Both the position numbers and the translations under genes were made by a program. The notes below the pieces were generated by a model. The model had not been told where the DNA came from. It did no database searches and saw nothing but the letters and a program-made list of their open reading frames with translations. This document shows positions 54,623-63,870 of a stretch of 64,000 nt of DNA, one piece after another (the first letter of the stretch is position 1; every line of letters starts with the position of its first letter). Origin of the DNA: Crocinitomicaceae bacterium (GTDB lineage: Bacteria; Bacteroidota; Bacteroidia; Flavobacteriales_D; Crocinitomicaceae); NCBI GenBank assembly GCA_016709005.1, contig JADJEU010000001.1, positions 62,001-126,000 on the forward strand. The letters run 5' to 3'.

Positions 54623-55540
54623 ATGGTAAAAATTGCTGATCGCATACTGTTTTATTTAATACTGAAGCCTGTCTCTTTTTTGCCATTGGGTGTTCTGTAT
54701 TTTATATCTTCAGTGATTGCTTTTTTGACCTATCACGTTGTCAGATATCGCCGTAAGGTGGTTCATCAGAATCTGATTTCCGCTTTTCCGGACAAGTCAA
54801 AATCTGAAATCAAAACTATCGAAAAAGGCTTTTACAAGCACTTCTGTGATTTCATCATGGAGAGTATAAAAGCAATTAGTATTTCTGAAAGACAACTGGA
54901 TAAACGCACATCGATTAAAAATCCAGAGCTCATTGAAAAATATTATGCTTCGGGTAAAAACATTATTGTTACCTGTGGTCATTACAACAACTGGGAGTTC
55001 TACGCGCTTAGTTTGCCTAAATTATTGAAGTATAAAACCTATTCAGTTTACCAGCCTCTTAAAAATTCATTCTACGATAAAATCCTTTACAACTCGCGCG
55101 TCAGAAATGGAATGACGCTTATTAAAACGCGTGACCTTGTTCCTTTTTTCTCAGAAAATAAAAATGAAAAAAGAATGGTGATTATTGTTAACGATCAATC
55201 TCCATCAAACATCCAAACAGCTCATTGGAATACCTTTTTAAATCAGCCAACAGGTTGGAACATCGGGCCTGAAAAATTGGCTAAAAAATATGATTATGCA
55301 GTCTTGTTCGGCTATTCAAAACGAGTCAAGCGAGGTTATTATGAAGTAGAATTTTCTACAATCTGTGAAAATCCAAATGCTATTCCGGACGGTGCAATTA
55401 CCAATACCTATTCAAAAATTTTGGAAGAATTAATTGTTTCAAATCCACAATTCTGGTTGTGGTCACATAAACGCTGGAAACATCCTCAGCCTTTGAAACA
55501 AGAAAAACCAGTTTCGGTTAGTCAACAAATCGCATCATGA
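54623..55540 (+). CDS. Lipid A biosynthesis-type lysophospholipid acyltransferase (LpxL/HtrB family)
   Basis: 305 residues. N-terminal membrane helix 'LILKPVSFLPLGVLYFISSV', family N-terminal 'VVRYRRKVVHQNLISAFPDKSKSEI' and acyltransferase motif 'VTCGHYNNWEF' (Hx4E). 'VNDQSPSN' and 'YSKILEELIVSNPQFWLWSHKRWKHP' complete the LpxL pattern. It likely adds a secondary acyl chain to lipid A at the inner membrane. It overlaps rarA by four bases (ATGA). Confidence 0.9.
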   Translation: MVKIADRILFYLILKPVSFLPLGVLYFISSVIAFLTYHVVRYRRKVVHQNLISAFPDKSKSEIKTIEKGFYKHFCDFIMESIKAISISERQLDKRTSIKNPELIEKYYASGKNIIVTCGHYNNWEFYALSLPKLLKYKTYSVYQPLKNSFYDKILYNSRVRNGMTLIKTRDLVPFFSENKNEKRMVIIVNDQSPSNIQTAHWNTFLNQPTGWNIGPEKLAKKYDYAVLFGYSKRVKRGYYEVEFSTICENPNAIPDGAITNTYSKILEELIVSNPQFWLWSHKRWKHPQPLKQEKPVSVSQQIAS

Positions 55541-56811
55541 ATTTGATTCCTTTGGCAGAGCGTATGCGGCCAAGAACGTTGGCTGATTATATTGGTCAGC
55601 AACATATTCTGGGCGAAAACAGCGGACTTAGAAAGGCAATTAATTCGGGCAACATTCCTTCTATGATTCTTTGGGGACCTCCCGGAGTAGGAAAAACCAC
55701 CCTTGCACAAATAATTGCTAATACGGTCAAGAGACCTTTTCATGCTTTGAGTGCTGTTAATTCAGGTGTAAAAGATATCAGAGAGATCATTGACAAAGTA
55801 AATAATACAGGTCTTTTTGGAAGTGGCAACGCAATTTTATTCATTGATGAGATTCACCGTTTCAGCAAATCTCAACAAGATTCTTTGTTAGGCGCAGTAG
55901 AAAAAGGAACCATTACCCTGATTGGAGCAACTACTGAAAATCCGTCGTTCGAAGTAATCTCCGCTTTGCTTTCAAGATGTCAGGTTTATACCTTACAGCA
56001 CCATTCAAAAGATGAGTTGATTAGTTTGATGCAGCGCGCCGTTCAGCAAGATCCTGATTTATCAAAACGTCAGATTGAATTGAATGAAACATCTGCTCTG
56101 CTTCAAATTTCTGGAGGTGATGCGCGCAAACTTTTGAATGCACTGGAAATGGTAGTCACACAAACCGAAACGGATCCGGTTATCATTACAAATGATGTAG
56201 TAACTCAAATTCTGCAAGAAAATCTTCCAAACTATGACAAGGATGGCGAGATGCATTACGATATTATTTCTGCATTTATAAAATCTGTCCGAGGAAGTGA
56301 TCCAAATGCCGCAATCTATTGGTTGGCGCGTATGATCGAAGGAGGAGAAGATCCAAAATTTATTGCCCGGAGATTAGTGATTTTAGCTTCTGAAGATATT
56401 GGTCTGGCAAATCCAAATGGGATCATCATGGCTAATGCCGCATTTCAGGCAATTGATGTAATCGGTTGGCCTGAAGGTAGAATAGTTTTGGCACAATGTG
56501 TTATCTATCTTGCAACATCTCCAAAAGGAAATGCCGCCTACATGGCAATTAACAAAGCACAAGATCTTGTCAGAAAAAGCGGAAACCTAAGCGTGCCTTT
56601 GCCGCTGCGAAATGCTCCAACAAAGCTGATGAAAGAACTTGGCTACGGCGAAGAATATAAATACTCACACAACTTCACCAACAATTTTGTCAATCAGGAA
56701 TTCCTTCCCTCTGAAATTGTTGGCACCAATTTTTATGAACACGGCAGTGCAACTCGTGAAAAGGAGATTTGGGAAACTATCAAGAACCTTTGGGGGGATA
56801 AGTATCAGTGA
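55537..56811 (+). CDS. rarA: Replication-associated recombination protein RarA (MgsA) AAA+ ATPase
   Basis: 424 residues, full length. 'MILWGPPGVGKTTLAQIIAN' (Walker A), 'ILFIDEIHRFSKSQQDSLLGAVE' (Walker B) and 'LIGATTENPSFEVISALLSRC' (sensor 1) are intact. The C-terminal tetramerisation part has 'SDPNAAIYWLARMIEGGEDPKFIARRL' and 'NEPTKLMKELGYG'-like 'APTKLMKELGYGEEYKY'. It acts at stalled replication forks. The start overlaps the acyltransferase stop. Confidence 0.95.
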   Translation: MNLIPLAERMRPRTLADYIGQQHILGENSGLRKAINSGNIPSMILWGPPGVGKTTLAQIIANTVKRPFHALSAVNSGVKDIREIIDKVNNTGLFGSGNAILFIDEIHRFSKSQQDSLLGAVEKGTITLIGATTENPSFEVISALLSRCQVYTLQHHSKDELISLMQRAVQQDPDLSKRQIELNETSALLQISGGDARKLLNALEMVVTQTETDPVIITNDVVTQILQENLPNYDKDGEMHYDIISAFIKSVRGSDPNAAIYWLARMIEGGEDPKFIARRLVILASEDIGLANPNGIIMANAAFQAIDVIGWPEGRIVLAQCVIYLATSPKGNAAYMAINKAQDLVRKSGNLSVPLPLRNAPTKLMKELGYGEEYKYSHNFTNNFVNQEFLPSEIVGTNFYEHGSATREKEIWETIKNLWGDKYQ

Positions 56812-56816
56812 GGTCA

Positions 56817-57027
56817 CTTCGGCTCCGCTCAGTGACCGGTTAGTTCCGAGTATTGACGGTTAGTTGGCCTGAGCGCTCAGCCTTTTTGGAATGCGTCTGA
56901 AATCAATTTGAAAATCAAAACACAAAATATCCTTAACCGGAGGCTGAGCAACGTCAAAGTTGCTTAGCGTGAATTTTGTGCAATTTTTTAACAGAACTCC
57001 TTAACCGGCGACTGAGCGGAGCCGAAG
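56817..57027. repeat. Inverted repeat pair CTTCGGCTCCGCTCAGT / ACTGAGCGGAGCCGAAG
   Basis: Perfect 17-base inverted repeat: 56817-56833 and 57011-57027. A TCCTTAACCGG direct repeat occurs at 56930-56940 and 56998-57008, and GGTCACT...AGTGACC makes a small inner hairpin at the left copy. It fills the gap between rarA and nadB. Confidence 0.7.
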
Positions 57028-57098
57028 TCAAAGGAACACAATTGCAATTTTATCCGCACTAATTATGATATTTGTGTAAGTAATTAAAACAACACCTC

Positions 57099-58657
57099 TT
57101 GCTAAAAACAGACTTCTTAATTATCGGTTCCGGAATTGCGGGTTTGACCTATGCGATAAAAATTGCAAAAGCGAATCCGGATAAATCAATTACGATTATC
57201 ACCAAAGCAGACAAAGGTGAATCCAATACCAAATACGCACAGGGAGGAATTGCTGTCGTTTTTGATGAGCATGACTCGTTTGAAAATCATATCGACGATA
57301 CTTTACGCGCAGGTGATTTTATCAATGACAAAGCCGTTGTTCGCAGAGTAGTAGAGGAAGCTCCCGACAGATTGCGCGAAATTATTTCGTGGGGAACACG
57401 ATTTGATAAAGACACTTCCGGTGATTATGATTTGGGTAAAGAAGGAGGACATTCTTCAAATCGTATTTTACATCATAAAGACATTACTGGTTTTGAAATT
57501 GAACGAGCTTTGCTTGAAAAATTGCGGAGTGTCGAAATGTAAAGGTACTAACACACCATTTTGCAATTGATTTAATAACAGATCATCACCTGGGAAAATT
57601 GGTGACACGTCGAACTGAAAAAACGTGTTATGGCGCTTACGCTCTAAACAGCAAGACAAAAGAGATTGAGCGGGTACTTGCAAAAATTACGATGCTGTGC
57701 TCGGGTGGAGCAGGTCAGGTTTACGGACACACCACCAATCCAATCATTGCAACTGGAGATGGAATTGCGATGGCGCATCGTGCAAAAGCTTTGGTGAGTG
57801 ATATGGAGTTTGTACAGTTTCACCCAACCGCTTTATTTGAACCCGGAAAAAGTCCTTCGTTTTTAATTTCAGAAGCTGTGCGTGGTTTTGGTGCCTACAT
57901 CCGAAACAAAAAAGGTGAACGTTTTGTTTTGAAAACAGATGAACGAGGTGAACTTGCATCGCGCGATATTGTTTCAAAAGCTATTGACAAAGAATTAAAA
58001 GTGACCGGTGAAAATCACGTCTATTTAGATTGCACGCATTTGGAAATGGATTCTTTTTATCAGCACTTTCCCAACATAACAGACTATTGTAAAAAGATCG
58101 GAATTGATGTTGCCAAAGATTGGATTCCGATTGTTCCGGCTGCGCACTATACATGCGGCGGAATTAATGTGAACATGAACAGTGAAACCAGCATTATGAA
58201 TTTATATGCTGCTGGAGAATGTTCCCGAACAGGCTTGCACGGTGCAAACCGGTTGGCATCCAACTCACTTTTAGAAGCCTTGGTTTTTGCACATCATGCG
58301 GCTGAAGATGTCACTGCAAAAATTAATTCCATTTCGTTTCACGATAACATTCCGGCCTGGAATGCTGAAGGAACAACGGATCCGGAAGAGTTGATTTTGA
58401 TCACGCATTCGCGCAAAGAATTACAGACAATTATGTCAGATTATGTTGCCATTGTGCGTTCTAATATTCGATTGAAACGTGCGCTCAGTCGCTTAAAAAT
58501 TCACTACGAAGAAACGGAAGAATTGTACAAGACCACTAAAATTTCGCCGCAACTTTGTGAGTTGCGTAATCTGATTACGATTGCTTATTTGATTGTTACG
58601 CAATCCATGGTGCGCTCTGAAAATAAGGGAGCATTTTATAATGTGGATTTGGGGTAG
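57099..58657 (+). CDS. nadB: L-aspartate oxidase (NadB), one-base frameshift
   Basis: The frame begins with TTG 57099 ('LKTDFLIIGSGIAGLTYAIK', the FAD-binding GxGxxG), runs to 57542, then stops after 'KLRSVEM'. Adding one base near 57535 gives NVKVLTHHFAIDLITDHHLG, which continues through 'TAGATCYG'-like 'KTCYGAYALNS', 'AHYTCGGINVNMNSETSI', 'ATGECSRTGLHGANRLASNSLLEALVF' to 58657. Restored length about 519 residues. It oxidises L-aspartate to iminoaspartate for quinolinate (with NadA). No alternative nadB is in the window. Confidence 0.9.
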
Positions 58658-58687
58658 ATTGATATTTGCCAGAAAAAAAATACAAAA

Positions 58688-59197
58688 ATGGAATCAGTAA
58701 AACCGCGCATACGTTTTGTTATCGTTGTTATCATTGCGCATACAATAGCATATCTTTTTTCTGGTGGAATAGCATATCAATTTATAACAAAACCATTGTG
58801 GGAAGGATCCGACTCGTTGTTGGCATCTTATCTTCGAACTCCCGGGAATGAAGAGTTGTGGGGTTTTGCAATGATTTGGCAAATTCCCGGACAGGTGTTG
58901 AGATCGCTCTTGATGGGTTTGGTTTTTTTACCTTTATTTAGTTCGTTGAAAACATGGACATTCTTCAAAAAATTCTTGTTCATGAGTAGTTTGTTATTCG
59001 TCTTAACTCATTTGGCTGCTGCTGCGCCATCACCGGCAAATATTGAAGGATTGGTTTATATGAGGCCAGAGTTTGTAGCACTGGGCTTTATAAAAATGCA
59101 ACCTGAAATGATATTGTATAGTATTATTGCGGGCATACTATTTTCTAAATTTGCTTATAAGAAGGATAGTTTGAGTATAAATGGAATGAATAATTAA
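58688..59197 (+). CDS. Four-helix membrane protein of unknown function
   Basis: 169 residues starting MESVKPRIRFVIVVIIAHTI. Helices: 'FVIVVIIAHTIAYLFSGGIA', 'GQVLRSLLMGLVFLPLF', 'FLFMSSLLFVLTHLAAAAP', 'MILYSIIAGILFSKFAY'. The last loop has 'LVYMRPEFVALGFIKMQPE'. Start chosen at ATG 58688; it follows nadB by 30 bases. No family name recognised. Confidence 0.65.
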   Translation: MESVKPRIRFVIVVIIAHTIAYLFSGGIAYQFITKPLWEGSDSLLASYLRTPGNEELWGFAMIWQIPGQVLRSLLMGLVFLPLFSSLKTWTFFKKFLFMSSLLFVLTHLAAAAPSPANIEGLVYMRPEFVALGFIKMQPEMILYSIIAGILFSKFAYKKDSLSINGMNN

Positions 59198-59223
59198 ACG
59201 GGGAAAAACTAAAATTAGCAGCA

Positions 59224-59585
59224 ATGAACACAACTCCTCTCCATAACGAGCGTATGGCAAAAATGACTTTTGCTTCGGTTTACCCATTGTATATTATCAA
59301 GATTGAAAAAAAGGGCCGCACAAAAGAAGAATTGCATCAAGTCATTACCTGGTTAACCGGTTTTAATGATGAAAAATTCAAGAACTCATAAATGAAAAAG
59401 TCACCTTTGAAATTTTCTTTCAACGGGCTAAATTAAATTCAAATGCGCGTCTCATTGCCGGTTTAATTTGCGGCTATCGAATTGAAGAAATTGATAATCC
59501 ATTGACACAAAAAGTTCGCTACCTGGATAAGCTTGTCGATGAATTGGCAAAAGGAAAAAAGATGGATAAAATTTTAAGAGGCTAA
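59224..59585 (+). CDS. DUF2200 family protein, homopolymer frameshift
   Basis: From ATG 59224: 'MNTTPLHNERMAKMTFASVY', 'PLYIIKIEKKGRTKEELHQVI', then a break at an A5 run (59372-59376). With A6 it continues 'DEKIQELINEKVTFEIFFQRA' and 'LIAGLICGYRIEEIDNPLTQK' to 59585. Restored length about 120 residues, matching DUF2200, a small widespread family of unknown function. It was too short in either fragment to be a normal ORF. Confidence 0.75.
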
Positions 59586-59626
59586 TAGCAGTTCTTTTTT
59601 GAAATTCTGAATGGAGGAAAAACAAT

Positions 59627-59668
59627 CTCCGCGGAGCTCTGCGCCTTCTCCGCGTCCTCTGCGGTTAG
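59627..59668 (-). repeat. Dispersed intergenic repeat (CCGCGGAG/CACAAAG type), copy 2
   Basis: On the minus strand TAACCGCAGAGGACGCGG then AGAAGGCGCAGAGCTCCGCG, starting just after the DDAH stop. It resembles copy 1 at 23240-23280. GCGGAG pairs with CTCCGC, then GGAGATTGTTTTT, a possible terminator. Confidence 0.65.
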
Positions 59669-59674
59669 AAACTT

Positions 59675-60553
59675 CTACACCTCTCTCCAAACAGGCCGTG
59701 TTAAACAAGTTGGACCACCACCACCTTTAACACTGATTTCATTTCCATCGTATTCAAAAACTTCACAACCCGCTTTTTCAAGAAGTGATTTTGTGATTGG
59801 ATTCCCTTTTACCATGATGCATTTTCGCGGAGCAACAGCAAGTACATTACAGCCCATGCTGTCAAATTCAGATTCAGGAACTTCAATCAATTCATATCCA
59901 CGATTCAATAAATCATTTCTAAAAATAATCGGCATGAGTGGAGAATAAACCACAGCCAGATTTTTGTCAACCGGACTCAATATCGACATCAAATGAAAAA
60001 CATCTGATGGGCCTCTATGATGCGGAAGAGGAACTGTGATAATTTCAATTCCAAACGGGTTGAGTAAATTTTTTAATTGCTGAATTCCATTTTCATTTGT
60101 GCGATAGGTGTGACCCACAGCAAGTGTTTTTTCATCCAGCCACGCGACATCTCCTCCTTCAACAGTTCCCGGTGATTCAATTATTCCAAGAATCTTGAAC
60201 TTATGTTTTTCAAATACTTTTTGTTGTGCTTTGGGTTCTGTTTTGCGCGCAGCTTTGCCCATGTTGCAGATGATGATTCCGTGGTCAGTTGCTATGGCAG
60301 CATCGCGACAATAAATGGAGTCTATCGAAACGGTATCATCTTTTTCGAAATGAAAAATTTCAATCTTACTTTCTAAAAAGAGGTTTTCGAATTTCTGATA
60401 TTCGACTTTTGATTTTTCGAAATCAGGTTGACCTAAATAATTAAGATCTTTCCATTGACCAGAAATCAAAGCATCGTTTTGAAAAGCATCTTCTGCCTTT
60501 TTGATGAAAACAGAATTTAATTTTCCTATTTCAGATTGACACGTTTTTTTCAT
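59675..60553 (-). CDS. Dimethylarginine dimethylaminohydrolase-like enzyme (amidinotransferase fold)
   Basis: 292 residues. Five-bladed beta/alpha propeller signatures: 'SIYCRDAAIATDHGIIICNMGKAARK', 'PGTVEGGDVAWLDEKTLAVGHTYRTNENG', 'HHRGPSDVFHLMSILSPVD' (catalytic His region) and 'GGGGPTCLTRP' with the nucleophile Cys nine residues from the C-terminus. It would hydrolyse methylated arginine or a related guanidino compound. It follows an amino-acid permease on the same strand. Arginine deiminase is less likely at this length. Confidence 0.8.
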   Translation of the reverse strand: MKKTCQSEIGKLNSVFIKKAEDAFQNDALISGQWKDLNYLGQPDFEKSKVEYQKFENLFLESKIEIFHFEKDDTVSIDSIYCRDAAIATDHGIIICNMGKAARKTEPKAQQKVFEKHKFKILGIIESPGTVEGGDVAWLDEKTLAVGHTYRTNENGIQQLKNLLNPFGIEIITVPLPHHRGPSDVFHLMSILSPVDKNLAVVYSPLMPIIFRNDLLNRGYELIEVPESEFDSMGCNVLAVAPRKCIMVKGNPITKSLLEKAGCEVFEYDGNEISVKGGGGPTCLTRPVWREV

Positions 60554-60601
60554 AATAAGTCAAGTTGATTGTTCTTGTGCAGTTCTCACTTCGAAAATCA
60601 T

Positions 60602-60636
60602 AAATCGGTGATCGTTAATCGGAAATCAAAAAACGG
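60602..60636 (+). repeat. Short GGTGATCGTTAATCGG segment
   Basis: AAATCGGTGATCGTTAATCG and GAAATC in the gap before the DDAH gene, a single-copy relative of the GGTAATCGG family. Confidence 0.45.
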
Positions 60637-60659
60637 ATAGCGTATTCAAAGATGTATGT

Positions 60660-61973
60660 TTATTTCTGCTCTTGATTCCGCCTCATCCAAACGTAAAATG
60701 GAATTCCCGCAAGTACTGCAATGAAGCCCCAATACACCGTTTCAGCACCCGAACCTAAAATTGCCCAGAGTGAAAAAATAAAAGCAAGTCCGGCAATGAC
60801 CAGATTGGTGATAGAATGTTTTTTCCACAATTTATCTTGCAATAATAAAATACCGTAAGCCGTTGCTGAAAACAGATAAGGAATTAGAACTGTCAGAGTC
60901 GTCAACAAAGCCATGAAGGTAAAGGTGTCTGTAAGTCCCTCCTGATAATTCATCATCATCAAAGCAGAGATCAGAATACTTGAAATAACAATTCCCCACA
61001 CCGGAGTTTTTTTGCTGTTTTCCTTTTTGAAGATTCCCGGAAATAATTTATCACGAGCAGCCGCCATTGGCATTTGACCTTGTAAAAGAATCCAGCCATT
61101 GAGTGCACCAAATGTTGAAATTACAGCACCGGCGGCTACTAAGTATCTTGCACCTTCACCCCACATAATTGCTGCAGCATCTGCAAAAGGTGCATTTGAA
61201 TCTTTCAGCGTTGCAGCAGGAATCATACCCATCACAGCAAATGATCCAACCACATAAAGTAGAATTGTAAAGAGAGTTCCAATCATCGTTGCACGCGGAA
61301 TTGTTTTCTCAGGTTCGTGAATATCACCAGAAGGAATAGTGGCACTTTCCAATCCTAAAAATGCAAAAAGAGTTAGTGTGACCGTCGCACTGATGGCTGC
61401 AAAGTTAGATCCACCCGTCATGTTGAACGGACTGAAATTATCAAAGTCTATATAGAACAAACCTGCAAATGAAACCACCACCAATGGAATGATTTTTAGA
61501 ATCGTTGTAATCAACTGAACATAGCCTGCGTTTTTTACACCGCGCGTATTGATCCAGGTTAAAAACCAGATTATCGAAAGTCCGGTCATTACGGCCGCAA
61601 CAGGATCTTCACCTAATATTGGAAAAAAAACAGTCAGGTAACTTACCATTGCGACAGTAATAGCTGCGTTGGTGCACCAAATTGAAATCCAATATCCCCA
61701 GGCAACTAAAAAGGCTGCAAAATCACCAAGCCCTTCGCGCGTATAGGCATACGGACCACCTACCGAATTTTTAAGAAGTTTACTTAGTCGACTAAAAAGT
61801 AAAGCCAAAACAATAGCCCCGAGTGATGAGCCCACCCAGCCAAATAAACCTATGCCACCAAAGGCAGCAATTCCTGCAGGCAATAAAAAAACACCTGAAC
61901 CAATCATGTTTCCAATGACTAAGGAGGTACTGGTCCACAAACCAATTTTTGCCGGTTCTTTTGCTTTGCTCAT
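60660..61973 (-). CDS. APC-superfamily amino-acid permease
   Basis: 437 residues, 12 predicted helices. 'TSTSLVIGNMIGSGVFLLPAGIAAFGGIGL' is the conserved first-helix motif; 'LTLFAFLGLESATIPSGDI' is the sixth. It resembles the AdiC/YcaM branch of amino-acid antiporters/permeases. Substrate unknown. It is upstream of the DDAH-like gene, which suggests it may handle arginine-related amino acids. Confidence 0.8.
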   Translation of the reverse strand: MSKAKEPAKIGLWTSTSLVIGNMIGSGVFLLPAGIAAFGGIGLFGWVGSSLGAIVLALLFSRLSKLLKNSVGGPYAYTREGLGDFAAFLVAWGYWISIWCTNAAITVAMVSYLTVFFPILGEDPVAAVMTGLSIIWFLTWINTRGVKNAGYVQLITTILKIIPLVVVSFAGLFYIDFDNFSPFNMTGGSNFAAISATVTLTLFAFLGLESATIPSGDIHEPEKTIPRATMIGTLFTILLYVVGSFAVMGMIPAATLKDSNAPFADAAAIMWGEGARYLVAAGAVISTFGALNGWILLQGQMPMAAARDKLFPGIFKKENSKKTPVWGIVISSILISALMMMNYQEGLTDTFTFMALLTTLTVLIPYLFSATAYGILLLQDKLWKKHSITNLVIAGLAFIFSLWAILGSGAETVYWGFIAVLAGIPFYVWMRRNQEQK

Positions 61974-62119
61974 GTAAAGATGGTATTAGAATTTTGCGTT
62001 TAAAGGTAGTATTTCTTCTGACAAAACTAATTGCGCACTAATGCACTATCTTTTTTGAAGCGACGCTCATTACCCTTCACGTGACAGCAATTAATTTTTT
62101 TCACGTCAATAAGAAAAAG

Positions 62120-62127
62120 TAAATTTG
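62120..62127 (+). promoter_or_regulatory. -7 element TAAATTTG upstream of the formylglutamate amidohydrolase gene
   Basis: TAnnTTTG match, 20 bases before ATG 62147. Confidence 0.4.
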
Positions 62128-62146
62128 ATCAACAAAATGAAATAAT

Positions 62147-62944
62147 ATGACACCGTTCCAGATCATAGAACCATCATCGTCCAAAGTTCCGATCATCATC
62201 AGTATTCCTCATTGCGGAACTGAATTCCCGGATGAGTTGATCAATGATTATTTGCCTGAGCAAGTAGCTTCAATTGATGACACGGACTGGTTTTTACAAG
62301 ATTTAAATGACTTTGCATCGTCTATGGGAATTACAGTGGTGTACGCGAAATACAGCCGATGGGTGATTGATTTAAATCGTGATCCACAAAGTGCGCCTTT
62401 ATATAATGATGGACGTTTAATTACAGGCTTAACAACGACCACTGATTTTATTGGAAATCCAATTTACAAAACTGGAAAGGAACCTGATCAAACAGAAGTT
62501 GAACGCAGGTTAAAAGTCTATTTCTGGCCCTATTATCAAAAGCTGCAGCAGTTATTGGAAGATCGCAAAAGAGAATTTGGTAAAGCACTTTTGTGGGATG
62601 CGCATTCAATCAGAAGAATGGTTCCGACAATTCGAAAAGAAGCTTTTCCGGAAATGATTTTAGGAGATAATGATGAAAAATCAGCAGACAAAAAATTAAT
62701 TGATATTACCCTTTCAGAACTTGGCAAAATTTATCAGGTCAACCACAACGATCCATTCAAAGGTGGCCACATTACACGTTATTTTGGTGATCCTTCAAAC
62801 AATATTCATGCTTTGCAATTGGAACGCAATAAAAATTTATACATGGATGATTCAGAACGAAAATTTGACATCAGCCGAGCAAACAAAATGCGTGAAGTGT
62901 TGAATGCAAATTTTGCAAAGTTGATTGAAGAGTTGGTGCGATAA
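62147..62944 (+). CDS. N-formylglutamate amidohydrolase family protein
   Basis: 265 residues. Family motifs 'ISIPHCGTEFP', 'VVYAKYSRWVIDLNRDP', 'LLWDAHSIRRMVP' and 'NDPFKGGHITRYFGDPSNN' supply the metal ligands and catalytic residues. It hydrolyses N-formylglutamate (last step of one histidine-degradation route) or similar N-acyl amino acids. No hut genes adjoin it, so the pathway is not shown here. Confidence 0.85.
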   Translation: MTPFQIIEPSSSKVPIIISIPHCGTEFPDELINDYLPEQVASIDDTDWFLQDLNDFASSMGITVVYAKYSRWVIDLNRDPQSAPLYNDGRLITGLTTTTDFIGNPIYKTGKEPDQTEVERRLKVYFWPYYQKLQQLLEDRKREFGKALLWDAHSIRRMVPTIRKEAFPEMILGDNDEKSADKKLIDITLSELGKIYQVNHNDPFKGGHITRYFGDPSNNIHALQLERNKNLYMDDSERKFDISRANKMREVLNANFAKLIEELVR

Positions 62945-62949
62945 GAGCT

Positions 62950-63870
62950 TTAACAGCCAAGAAATCCATCGCAGTCCGCGTCTTCAGTTTTAGCACCGCT
63001 CAAGTCTATATAATAGCATTTTTCACCACTGCGAACCAATGTTGTTCCACTGTAAAATGAGTAAGCCTCATCAAAAGGTCCTTCAATTTCAGTTTCTCCT
63101 TTGGTATTAATGAAATAAATTCCACCGCCTTCAGGATAATACGCCATGCACAGTCCGTTATGGAATTCCTCAACTTGTACAAATAGAGCCTCAATTATTA
63201 TTTCTCCTTGTTTGTTGATGAAGCCATACAAGCCATTTTCAAGTTGAACCGCAGCTTTACTTTCACTAAAAGATTTTGCATCGTTATAGTGCAGTTCAAT
63301 CACTTCTTTGCCTTGAAGATCAATATAACCGTACTTTTCATTGCTGCCAACGCAGGCATAACCTTCGCTGAATTCTGATACAACATCATATTTACAAGGT
63401 GCAATAATTTTATTGTCAGTAGAGATAAAACCAAATTTATTTTGAGCAGAATTCGTAATAACAATTCGCTCCTCAGTAAAACCATCAAACACAAAACCGC
63501 CCGCCATTTCATTCATGTATATCGAAAAGTAAACATCATCAGGTAAGCTGTAAATCGTTCCGTTTGTATCACAAAATCCATGAATATCATCACTGCAAAC
63601 AGGAGCTAAGCCATTGTGAAAGGAACCCACAAGTTTGAATTGTGGGTTCAGAATAATTTCACCTTTGTAATTTTTTAAACCGTATAAATAATCATCCGAA
63701 TAAAACCACCCGGCTTCACTTGGTTCCTCTGTACTTACTAATGTTGATGAACTATCTAGGCTGATTTCTATACTTTCAGATTCTGCAGTATTTTGACTTT
63801 CCTGATGACTTTGACAAGACGCAAAACAGAAAACAGAAAGGATAAAAATTAAGCGGATCATTAATCTTCT
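62950..63870 (-). CDS. WG-repeat lipoprotein
   Basis: Start at ATG 63870 (MRRLMIRLIFILSVFCFASC) gives a lipoprotein signal with lipobox FASC; an in-frame ATG at 63891 is less likely. About 306 residues. A Ser/Glu-rich stalk precedes about seven WG-type repeats ('YGLKNYKGEIILNPQFKLVGSFHNGLAPV', 'NEKYGYIDLQGKEVIELHYNDAKSFSE', 'NGLYGFINKQGEIIIEALFVQVEEFHNG'). Distant relative of the 704-residue WG protein at 52188. Convergent with the amidohydrolase (5-base gap). Confidence 0.8.
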   Translation of the reverse strand, partial: RRLMIRLIFILSVFCFASCQSHQESQNTAESESIEISLDSSSTLVSTEEPSEAGWFYSDDYLYGLKNYKGEIILNPQFKLVGSFHNGLAPVCSDDIHGFCDTNGTIYSLPDDVYFSIYMNEMAGGFVFDGFTEERIVITNSAQNKFGFISTDNKIIAPCKYDVVSEFSEGYACVGSNEKYGYIDLQGKEVIELHYNDAKSFSESKAAVQLENGLYGFINKQGEIIIEALFVQVEEFHNGLCMAYYPEGGGIYFINTKGETEIEGPFDEAYSFYSGTTLVRSGEKCYYIDLSGAKTEDADCDGFLGC

